Shown piece after piece: positions 57,424-64,000 of a DNA stretch of 64,000 bases. The position numbers were made by a program, and so were the translations under genes. Every line of letters begins with the position of its first letter. The first letter of the stretch is position 1. Below the pieces are notes generated by a model that had not been told where the DNA came from, made no database searches, and saw only the letters and a list, made by a program, of their open reading frames with translations. The DNA is from JACVRW01 sp046735115 (lineage in GTDB: Bacteria > Actinomycetota > Thermoleophilia > Solirubrobacterales > Thermoleophilaceae): positions 7,460 through 71,459 of the forward strand of contig JBKPSR010000059.1 in assembly GCA_046735115.1 (NCBI GenBank). The letters are read 5' to 3'.

Positions 57424-58529
57424 CCGCGAGCACTGCGCCGGAACGCGCGCAGCGCCGCCTGTGGCTGTGACCTCCCGTCGGGCCACACGCGGATGAGACC
57501 CGAGTAGTCGAACAGGTCGCTGAAGCCGGAGTACCTGGACGCCCACGTGTACCAGTAGATCCGCCGCAGCCGGAAGCGGTGCGCGTTCTTCACGCCGAGC
57601 GCGTAGAGCTCCGTGAGGCGGCGCGCCATGCCGCTCGGCGTGGTGTACCAGCGCCGCTGCCATTCCTGGTCCGGCGGGGGCACCTGGCCCTTCGCGGCCG
57701 GGAAGGTCGTCTCCGTGACCCAGATCGGCTTTCGCGGCTCGTGGTGCGCCTTCAGCACGCGCCTGTTCAGCCTCACCGCGGCCATGACGAAGCCGGGCCT
57801 GCCTGTGAAGATGTTGATGCTCGCCACGTCGAACGCGCCCCGGATCCCGCCGCTGTACGCCCTGCTGAGCACCCTCCAGCTCGCGTCCGCGAGCCCGGCG
57901 AGAACGATCTTCGCGCCGGTGTCCACGGCCCTGATCGCCAGCTTCGACTGGCGCAGCAGCTCCGCGTACTCCGGTGCCCAGCCGCCCTGCTCCGGTGCGT
58001 ACCAGTAGAAGTCGAAGTTGGGCTCGTTCCAGATCTGCCAATGGCGGATCGGGAGCGATTGCAGCTCCGGGTGCTCGGCCCAGAACGTGCCGCCTGGCCC
58101 GTAGCGCTGCACGAGCCTGGCCGTGAACGCGGCGTAGTCCGACGGGTGCTCGGGCGGTGAGGCCTGCCTGTCCGGGTACCGCCGTGCCCAGTCAGGGGTG
58201 TAGAGCACGACGGGGAGAACGCCAATGCCGTGCCGTGCCGCCGCCGCCACGCGCTCGTCCGTCTTGCTGTAGTCGTCCGGGCCGCCGGCCGTGGGCTGCA
58301 TGGCCGCCCACGAGAACACGAGCCGGGCGGACTCGACACCGGAGCGCGCCATGAGCGCCCACCGGGCCTCCTGGTGCTCCGGGCTGCCGCGCACGGCGGC
58401 GCGGTCCCACATGACGCCGAAGAAGCCCTTCGGGGCGCGCGGCTTCGTGGCCGCCCCGGCGCCGGGCGCCAGGGCAAGCAGGACGGCTGCCAGGAGGGCG
58501 AGGATCGCTGCGCGCTGCATGCGGGCCAT
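57420..58529 (-). CDS. Secreted clan GH-A-like glycosidase (island copy 3, inverted)
   Basis: 369 residues from ATG 58529, chosen because TAGCCT lies ten bases upstream and the signal peptide follows. The barrel has GFFGVMWDRAAV, ESARLVFSWAAMQP, acid/base Glu about 169 in WQIWNEPNFDFYW, FDVASINIFTG, and nucleophile Glu about 273 in PIWVTETTFP. Only member of the island on the minus strand. Confidence 0.84.
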   Translation of the reverse strand: MARMQRAAILALLAAVLLALAPGAGAATKPRAPKGFFGVMWDRAAVRGSPEHQEARWALMARSGVESARLVFSWAAMQPTAGGPDDYSKTDERVAAAARHGIGVLPVVLYTPDWARRYPDRQASPPEHPSDYAAFTARLVQRYGPGGTFWAEHPELQSLPIRHWQIWNEPNFDFYWYAPEQGGWAPEYAELLRQSKLAIRAVDTGAKIVLAGLADASWRVLSRAYSGGIRGAFDVASINIFTGRPGFVMAAVRLNRRVLKAHHEPRKPIWVTETTFPAAKGQVPPPDQEWQRRWYTTPSGMARRLTELYALGVKNAHRFRLRRIYWYTWASRYSGFSDLFDYSGLIRVWPDGRSQPQAALRAFRRSARG

Positions 58530-58684
58530 GAAACCCGGGAGGCTAGGGATCGTTGCGCGCAGCACAGGTCTCGAACGCGCCATCTGCTAGGGCTTAGGGC
58601 GCGGCGGACGCCGGCAGGGGCCACGAACCGCAACCCCGCGCCTACGCCGTGTTGGAGGTCGGAGCCCCGCGTTCGCCCTATCCG

Positions 58685-60064
58685 ATGCGCTCGATCACGC
58701 TCACAATCGCACTGCTGCTTGCTCTGGCGCTGCTCCCCGCGGCGGCCGCGGCCAGCCCGCGCCAGCTCGCCCTCTTCCAGGACGAGACCCTCCTGGTCGA
58801 GAACGGCACCACCCGCGCTGCGACGCTTGACGAGATCCACAGCCTGGGCGCGGACATGATCAAGGTGCAGGTGAACTGGGCGGCCGTGGCCCCCGGCGGT
58901 CGCACCAAGCCGGCCGGCTTCGACGGAACCGACCCGGCGCAGTACCCGGGCTGGGCGCGCTACGACGCGGTCCTCGCGGATGCCAAGGCGCGCGGCTTCC
59001 AGGTGATGTTCGCGCTCGCGCCGCCGGCGCCCGGGTGGGCGACACCGACGCGTGGCGACCGCCAGGGCGTGACGCGCCCGAGCGCGCGCGAGTTCGGCCG
59101 CTTCGCCACCGCGGCGGCGCGCCGCTATCCGGGCGTCGACGTGTGGACGATCTGGAACGAGCCCAACCACCCCGGCCACCTCTACCCCCAGTCCACGCGA
59201 GGCGGCCGCCCGGTGGCGCCGGCGCTCTACCGGGACCTCGTTCGAGCCGGGGTCAGGGGACTGAAGCGCGGCGGCGCCGGTCACGACCCGATCCTCTTCG
59301 GCGAGCTCCTTCCGATCGGGAAGCCGGTCGACGGCCCCAGGCGCAACCTCCAGCCGCTCAAGTTCCTGCGCACCTTCTTCCAGGGGAGACCGCTGAGCGG
59401 GCTCGACGGGTTCGCCTATCACCCGTATACGAGGCCGGCTGGGCCGCTGGCGCCGGAGCCGACGCGGAACGACGCCACGATTCACTCGCTCGGCAGGGTG
59501 CTCCACGTGCTCGACTCGGCGCGGGCGCACGGCCGCATCAAGGGCCCCACGCTGCCGATCTGGAACACCGAGTTCGGCTTTCAGACGAACCCGCCCGACC
59601 GCTACTCCGGCGCGCCGATCGCCAACGTGCCGCGCTACTGGTCCATCTCCGAGCTGTGGCTCTCGTACTCGAACCCGCGCGTGAGGTCGATCTCGCAGTA
59701 CACGATGAATGACCAGCCAGGCCCCGTGAGCCTTTGGCAGAGCGGCCTCCGGTTCGCCGACGGGACGCCGAAGGCGAACATCTACGCGAACTACCGCCTC
59801 CCGATCCTCGTGCGTCAGCTGGGCCCCGCCGCGGTCGAGGTCCGCGGCGATGCCCGCCCCGGCGCCGCAGGCTCGACCGTCCAGATCTTCCAGCGCGGCG
59901 GCAAGGGGCCGGCCAAGCCGCTCGGCGGGCCCATCGCCGTCCACAACGTGCGCGGCTATTTCGTCGCCCGGTTCCGCATCTCGAGCGCCGCGAAGCGCAG
60001 CTTCCACTTCACCGCCGGCGGGCAGTCGAGTCTCGCAGTCAAGCCGGTGAGGATCTTCCGCTGA
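58685..60064 (+). CDS. Secreted clan GH-A-like glycosidase (island copy 4)
   Basis: 459 residues from ATG 58685. Signal peptide LTIALLLALALLPAAAAA. QLALFQDETLLVENG, LGADMIKVQVNWAAVAPGGRTKPAGFDG (very like copy 1), acid/base Glu about 159 in TIWNEPNHPGHLY, FAYHPYTRPAG, nucleophile Glu about 296 in PIWNTEFGFQTN, then a C-terminal beta domain. A duplication of copy 1 or the reverse is likely; even the DNA upstream is similar. Confidence 0.85.
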   Translation: MRSITLTIALLLALALLPAAAAASPRQLALFQDETLLVENGTTRAATLDEIHSLGADMIKVQVNWAAVAPGGRTKPAGFDGTDPAQYPGWARYDAVLADAKARGFQVMFALAPPAPGWATPTRGDRQGVTRPSAREFGRFATAAARRYPGVDVWTIWNEPNHPGHLYPQSTRGGRPVAPALYRDLVRAGVRGLKRGGAGHDPILFGELLPIGKPVDGPRRNLQPLKFLRTFFQGRPLSGLDGFAYHPYTRPAGPLAPEPTRNDATIHSLGRVLHVLDSARAHGRIKGPTLPIWNTEFGFQTNPPDRYSGAPIANVPRYWSISELWLSYSNPRVRSISQYTMNDQPGPVSLWQSGLRFADGTPKANIYANYRLPILVRQLGPAAVEVRGDARPGAAGSTVQIFQRGGKGPAKPLGGPIAVHNVRGYFVARFRISSAAKRSFHFTAGGQSSLAVKPVRIFR

Positions 60065-60096
60065 CCCTGAACCCGACAATTACGCTCAGGAGAACA

Positions 60097-61047
60097 ATGT
60101 CCCGCTTTATCGCATGTCTCGTGGCGGCCGCGGTGCTGGCCGGCTGCGGCTTTGCCGCGGCGCCCGAGAAGTCCGAAGCAGCGGTGCGCGTGGGTATCGG
60201 CGACCAGGACTCGAGCATGTTCACCGATCCGCTGTTCGAGCAGGCGGGCTTCGAGAAGGCGCGCTACTTCCCGTCGTGGAACGTCGCGCTGAAGGGCCAC
60301 GAGCGGGAGGCCGGCTGGCTGCAAGCCTGGCTCGACGGCGCGCAGGCGACCGGCACCGAGCCGCTGATCTCGTTCTTCGCCGCGCTCGACTCGCGCTGCC
60401 CGCGGCGGCCGTGCAAGCTGCCGACCGTACGCCAGTACACGAAAGCCTTCAAGGCGTTCCACGCCCGCTGGCCTCAGGTGAACGTGATCAGCCCGTGGAA
60501 CGAGGCGAACCACCGCTCGCAGCCGACGTTCAAGAACCCGAAGCGGGCGGCGCAGTACTACAACGTCGTGCGCAAGTACTGCATGCGGTGCAAGATCATC
60601 GCGGCGGACGTGATCGACGAGCGGAATATGGAGCGCTGGCTCAAGGTCTTCAGGAAGACCGCCAAGAAGCCACGCATCTGGGGCCTCCACAACTACCGCG
60701 ACACGAACAAGCGAAAGGGCCAGCTGCTCGGCGGCACGGAGCGGCTGCTGAATGCGGTCAGGGGCGACATCTGGCTAACCGAGACCGGCGGCATCGTGAA
60801 GTTCGTGCTGCCGAACCGCCACACGCTGTTCCCGAAGTCGGAGAGCCGGGCCAACCAGGCCACGAAGCGCATGTTCGCCCTGGCGAAGCGCTACAGGTCG
60901 CGCATCAAGCGGCTCTACATCTACCACTGGAAGCAGCCCGCAGGGAGTAACCGCTTCGACGCCGGGCTGATCCGTCGCGACGGCACGGCGCGTCCGGCGT
61001 ACAACACCGTGCTCAACCAGCTGGCGACGGGCACGTTCAACCCGTAG
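60097..61047 (+). CDS. Clan GH-A-like glycosidase lipoprotein (island copy 5)
   Basis: 316 residues from ATG 60097 with AGGAG upstream; the longer frame is an overlap with copy 4. Lipobox VLAGC. VRVGIGDQDSSMFTDPLFEQ, acid/base Glu about 136 in SPWNEANHRSQ (NEA rather than NEP), GLHNYRDTN, nucleophile Glu about 229 in IWLTETGG. Shortest and most compact copy, 33 bases after copy 4. Confidence 0.83.
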   Translation: MSRFIACLVAAAVLAGCGFAAAPEKSEAAVRVGIGDQDSSMFTDPLFEQAGFEKARYFPSWNVALKGHEREAGWLQAWLDGAQATGTEPLISFFAALDSRCPRRPCKLPTVRQYTKAFKAFHARWPQVNVISPWNEANHRSQPTFKNPKRAAQYYNVVRKYCMRCKIIAADVIDERNMERWLKVFRKTAKKPRIWGLHNYRDTNKRKGQLLGGTERLLNAVRGDIWLTETGGIVKFVLPNRHTLFPKSESRANQATKRMFALAKRYRSRIKRLYIYHWKQPAGSNRFDAGLIRRDGTARPAYNTVLNQLATGTFNP

Positions 61048-61052
61048 GCCCC

Positions 61053-61688
61053 GTGGATTCCCGCCGCGAGCGACTCCGGCGGGCGCGGCTGTACTTCGTC
61101 ACCGATGTGCGGCCGGGCCTCGAGGAACTGCTCGCGGCGGCACTCGCCGGCGGGGTGGACATGGTCCAGCTGCGCGACAAGTCGGCGAGCGATGACGAGC
61201 TCGTGCGCGCGGCCGCCGTCTTTCGGCGGCTGTGCGACGAGCACGACGCGCTCTTTTGGCTGAACGATCGGCCCGACCTGGTCGCGGCGTGCGGCGCGGA
61301 CGGCGTGCACGTGGGGCAGGACGACATGCCGGCGGCGGAGGCGCGGGCGGTGGCCGGCGACGACGTGCTCGTCGGCCTTTCGACCCACTCGCCGGCGCAG
61401 CTCGACGCCGCCCTGGCGGCAGACGAGGCCGACCAGCTGAGCGTAGGCCCGGTGTGGGCGACGCCGACGAAGGAGGCTCGCCCCGCGGCCGGGCTCGACT
61501 ACGTGCGCCACGCGGCGCGGGTTGCCGGCGAGCGTCCCTGGTTCGCAATCGGCGGGATCGACCTCGGTAACGTCCGAGAGGTGACCGCAGCAGGCGCCTC
61601 GCGGGTGGTTGTGGTGCGCGCGATACGCGACGCGGACGACCCGCGCGCGGCCGCGGGCACGCTGCGCGCCGCTCTAGAGGAGGTCTAG
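61053..61688 (+). CDS. thiE: Thiamine-phosphate synthase
   Basis: 211 residues from GTG. LYFVTDVRPGLEELLAAAL, MVQLRDKSASDDEL, FWLNDRPDLVAACGADGVHVGQDDMP, LSVGPVWATPTKEARPAAG and WFAIGGIDLGNV are diagnostic for ThiE/TenI. The catalytic-type residues of ThiE (Arg-Asp-Lys, Asp, TPTK) are present. It lies six kb from the thiOSG operon, right after the glycosidase island. Confidence 0.94.
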   Translation: MDSRRERLRRARLYFVTDVRPGLEELLAAALAGGVDMVQLRDKSASDDELVRAAAVFRRLCDEHDALFWLNDRPDLVAACGADGVHVGQDDMPAAEARAVAGDDVLVGLSTHSPAQLDAALAADEADQLSVGPVWATPTKEARPAAGLDYVRHAARVAGERPWFAIGGIDLGNVREVTAAGASRVVVVRAIRDADDPRAAAGTLRAALEEV

Positions 61689-62297
61689 GTGGCCCAGAGC
61701 CGGAAGCGGAGGAAGGAGCGCCGGCGGGCCGCGGCATCTAAGCCCCAACGACTCAAGGGGTCTGACCCCTTAAGTGGGGACGACTCAAGGGGTCTGACCC
61801 CCTCGGGGAACGGGGGTTCTTCGGCGGCAGAGGAGCCCGCGCCTCGCGGCTACGCCCGGAGCCGCGCGAAGAACGAGGCCGCCCGTGCCGCGCTGAAGCC
61901 GCTGGAGCCAGGCGAGCGGCCGGGTGCCGTGACGGTCGGGGCGATCGTTGCCGCGCTTCTAGCCGCGGCCAACCTCATCGCGGTCGTCTTCGGCTGGAAC
62001 GGAGCGATCGACGACGACGACACCGCGCGCGCGCTCGCCGGCAGCCTCCTCGTCACCGGACTCCTGTGCGCGATCGCCTGGGGCATGTGGCGCGCCAAGT
62101 ACTGGGCTGTGCTCGGCATGCAGACGCTGCTCGCCCTCACCGTGATCGCGTCGGCGCTCGGGCTGGTCACCGCCGAGAACGCGGCCGCGATGCTCGTGCT
62201 CATCCTGATCATCGCGGCCGCGGGCACGCTGTTCTGGTTCATGGTCAAGGCCATGGCGCGCATCCAGATGCCTGAGCGGCCAAGCCGCGCGCGTTAG
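61689..62297 (+). CDS. Membrane protein with palindrome-encoded insert
   Basis: 202 residues from GTG (GAGGAGG seven bases upstream, at the end of thiE). A very basic N-terminus (RKRRKERRRAAA) is followed by the repeat-derived stretch RLKGSDPLSGDDSRGLTPSG, then four membrane helices in two pairs (VGAIVAALLAAANLIAVVF; GSLLVTGLLCAIAWGMW; LLALTVIASALGL; LVLILIIAAAGTLFWFM). No family recognised. Confidence 0.7.
   Translation: MAQSRKRRKERRRAAASKPQRLKGSDPLSGDDSRGLTPSGNGGSSAAEEPAPRGYARSRAKNEAARAALKPLEPGERPGAVTVGAIVAALLAAANLIAVVFGWNGAIDDDDTARALAGSLLVTGLLCAIAWGMWRAKYWAVLGMQTLLALTVIASALGLVTAENAAAMLVLILIIAAAGTLFWFMVKAMARIQMPERPSRAR
61749..61801. repeat. Tandem repeat carrying GGGGTCTGACCCC twice
   Basis: The 21-bp unit at 61749-61769 (CGACTCAA plus the 13-bp palindrome) is repeated exactly at 61781-61801, a 32-bp period. 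It lies within the coding frame of the membrane protein and keeps it open. The same palindrome occurs upstream of clpB (25753-25765). Confidence 0.8.
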
Positions 62298-62314
62298 ATA
62301 GCCTCACCCGCCGT

Positions 62315-63697
62315 ATGGCGGAGCAGAAGTACGACTGCATCGTGATCGGATCGGGCCCGGGCGGGTACGTCGGAGCGATCCGCGCCGCGCAGCTCGGGAT
62401 GAAGACGGCCGTGGTCGAGAAGGGCAACGTCGGCGGCCGCTGCTTGAACGAGGCCTGCATCCCGGCGAAGGCGATCCTGCGCGTGGCCGAGGTCTTCACC
62501 GAAACCCAGCACGCCGACGACTTCGGCATCAGGGTCGAGGGCGCGTCGGTGGACTACCCGGGAGCTACCAAGCACCGCGACAAGGTCATCAAGACGCTCA
62601 CGAGCGGCGTGGCCATGCTGTTCGACAAGAACAAGATCGACTTCATCGAAGGCTTTGGCTCGGTCACCGACGACGCCAACGTGAAGATCGGCGGACAGTT
62701 CGACGGCACCGAGATCGAGACCGACCGCGTGATCCTCGCGGTGGGCTCCGTGCCGAAGCCGATCCTCGAGCTTCAGTTCGGCAAGCGTGTCCTCGACACG
62801 GCCGGCATGTGGCTGCTGAACGAGCAGCCGGAGAAGCTGTGCGTCATCGGCGCGGGCGCGTCAGGCACCGAGATCGCGTCGGCGTTCGGTCGGCTCGGCA
62901 CGCAGGTGACGCTGCTCGAGGCGCTGGACCAGATCCTGCCGCTGGAGGACGCGGACATCGCGAGGGCGTGCGCTCGCGAGATCAAGAAGCAGAACGTGCG
63001 GATCGAGACGGGCGCGAAGGTCGAGAGCGCGGACGTCTCCGATCCGGGCGTGACGGTCTCGTTCAACGGTGAGTCGGACGAGTTCGACTACCTGGTGATC
63101 GCGGCCGGCCGCGCGCCTGACGTAGAGGGCCTCGGGCTGGACGAGGCGGGCGTGGAGCGCGATGAGCGCGGGCTGATCAAGGTGGACGGCCGGCTGCGCA
63201 CCTCGCGCGAGGGCGTGTGGGCGATCGGCGACATGGTCCCCGGGCCCGCGCTGGCCCACAAGGCATCCGACGAGGGGATCATCGCCGTGGAGGACTCCGC
63301 GGGCCAGGAGGTCCATCCGATCGACTACAACTTCGTCCCGGCCGTGACCTTCTGCCACCCCCAGGTCGCCTCGTTCGGCCTCACCGAGGCGGCGGCGAAG
63401 GAGGCCGGCTACGACGTGGTCGTCGGCAAGGTCCCGATGGGCGCCGTCGGCGCGCCCACCGTGTACGGCGACCGCGGAGGGATGATCAAGATCGTCGGCG
63501 ACAAGCAGTACGGCGAGCTCCTCGGAGGCCACATCGTCTCCGTGAAGGCAGCCGACCTGATCCAGGAGCTCGTGAATGCGCGCGAGCTTGAGGGCGGCTA
63601 TTCGGAGGTGGCACGGACCATCCACGCGCACCCGTCGTTCGCGGAGGCGGTCATGGAGGCCGCCCGGGCGACGGACGGCTGGCTGATTCACGGCTAG
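62315..63697 (+). CDS. lpdA: Dihydrolipoamide dehydrogenase
   Basis: 460 residues, TAGCCT ten bases upstream of the ATG. FAD motif CIVIGSGPGGYVGAIRAAQLG, redox pair in GGRCLNEACIPAKA (Cys-x4-Cys kept, flanks variant from the usual GGTCLNVGCIPSK), NAD motif LCVIGAGASGTEIASAFGRLG, VWAIGDMVPGPALAHKASDEG and the catalytic His-Glu in HAHPSFAEAV. E3 of 2-oxoacid dehydrogenase or glycine cleavage complexes. Confidence 0.95.
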   Translation: MAEQKYDCIVIGSGPGGYVGAIRAAQLGMKTAVVEKGNVGGRCLNEACIPAKAILRVAEVFTETQHADDFGIRVEGASVDYPGATKHRDKVIKTLTSGVAMLFDKNKIDFIEGFGSVTDDANVKIGGQFDGTEIETDRVILAVGSVPKPILELQFGKRVLDTAGMWLLNEQPEKLCVIGAGASGTEIASAFGRLGTQVTLLEALDQILPLEDADIARACAREIKKQNVRIETGAKVESADVSDPGVTVSFNGESDEFDYLVIAAGRAPDVEGLGLDEAGVERDERGLIKVDGRLRTSREGVWAIGDMVPGPALAHKASDEGIIAVEDSAGQEVHPIDYNFVPAVTFCHPQVASFGLTEAAAKEAGYDVVVGKVPMGAVGAPTVYGDRGGMIKIVGDKQYGELLGGHIVSVKAADLIQELVNARELEGGYSEVARTIHAHPSFAEAVMEAARATDGWLIHG

Positions 63698-64000
63698 CTC
63701 AGAGCTGCGTGGCAACGACCGCGCCGAGGAGGCCGAGCAGGCCACCGCGATCCGCAACATTGGGCAACACCTGCCTCTGGAGGGTCCGGGGCTCCGTACA
63801 AAGGGCGGCGGTTTGTCCACGCAGATCCGAGAATCCCGACGGCGCGCCCCAGCACCGATGATCGAGGAGCGCACGAGGCTCATAGTTCGATCAACGTTTT
63901 GGGTGCAAGGAGCGGCCGAATTCTCGCAACCTGCGGCCTTGTCTATGGCGTTCTCCGCCCGCTCCGTGTAGGCCACGCGCAGGGGCGAGTTCTCGCTCCT
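63698..64000. other. No assignable gene at right edge
   Basis: I see no convincing gene. On the minus strand a frame ending just after lpdA (LPNVADRGGLLGLLGAVVATQL) is open for about 65 codons but has no start before a stop near 63894. It may be the end of a gene fragment. No RNA gene or clear repeat was noticed. Confidence 0.4.

Noticed and set aside
61749..61801. CRISPR array
   Set aside because: Only two units, a palindromic 13-mer core, an 11-bp spacer, and location inside a coding frame; no cas genes.
63698..63976. A minus-strand gene at the right edge covering the end of lpdA
   Set aside because: The long frame is antisense to lpdA; the separate 65-codon frame next to it has no start and no recognisable domain.

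Overview
The window is very G+C-rich, gene-dense DNA with almost no intergenic space. The clues point to Actinomycetota, most likely class Thermoleophilia (Solirubrobacterales or relatives): a dnaK-grpE-dnaJ-hspR operon, frequent GTG/TTG starts with NTGA stop/start overlaps, a DUF6458 protein, inositol-phospholipid genes, and many secreted clan GH-A-like glycosidases. This assignment is inference from gene content, not a database result.

Layout. 1-2.8 kb: the end of a secreted CocE/NonD-type hydrolase, tRNA-Val(UAC), tRNA-Glu(UUC), a doubly frameshifted helix-turn-helix pseudogene, and a tRNA-Lys(UUU) interrupted in its anticodon loop by a compact group I intron; then an ArsR regulator. 2.8-22 kb, all on the minus strand: a purine-biosynthesis supercluster (GYD protein-purD-purE-purB, then purC-purS-purQ-purL, then purF-recQ-purN-purH). 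It is interrupted by a DUF1800/DUF1501/cupredoxin cassette, an EamA transporter and a damaged pair of peptide-type ABC permeases. It covers every step from PRPP to IMP except the GAR formyltransferase alternatives and PurM, which is not in the window.

22-36 kb: clpB, a polyamine-type ABC importer (potA-potD-potB-potC), a secreted glycosidase-like protein, and the dnaK heat-shock operon with its repressor HspR. clpB and dnaK share a sequence element at their starts. 36-45.5 kb: an FKBP lipoprotein, a drug/metabolite transporter, endonuclease III, an alpha/beta hydrolase, then an inositol-lipid group (GT-C-like membrane protein, PAP2 protein, CDP-alcohol phosphatidyltransferase, inositol-1-phosphate synthase), a glycosyltransferase-PHP fusion and a divergent uracil-DNA-glycosylase-like protein. 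45.5-54.6 kb: housekeeping genes (RNA uracil methyltransferase, argF, nuclease-like protein) and a thiamine operon thiO-thiS-thiG under a TPP riboswitch. 54.7-61.05 kb: five adjacent secreted glycosidase-like paralogues (seven in the window). The right end has thiE, a membrane protein carrying palindromic repeats inside its reading frame, and lpdA.

Expression signals. Many single genes have a TANNNT hexamer 6-10 nt upstream of the start codon, as expected for leaderless transcripts. Three genes appear to start at CTG. The least ordinary items are the tRNA-Lys group I intron, the two families of dispersed palindromes, the shared clpB/dnaK element, and the paralogous glycosidase island.
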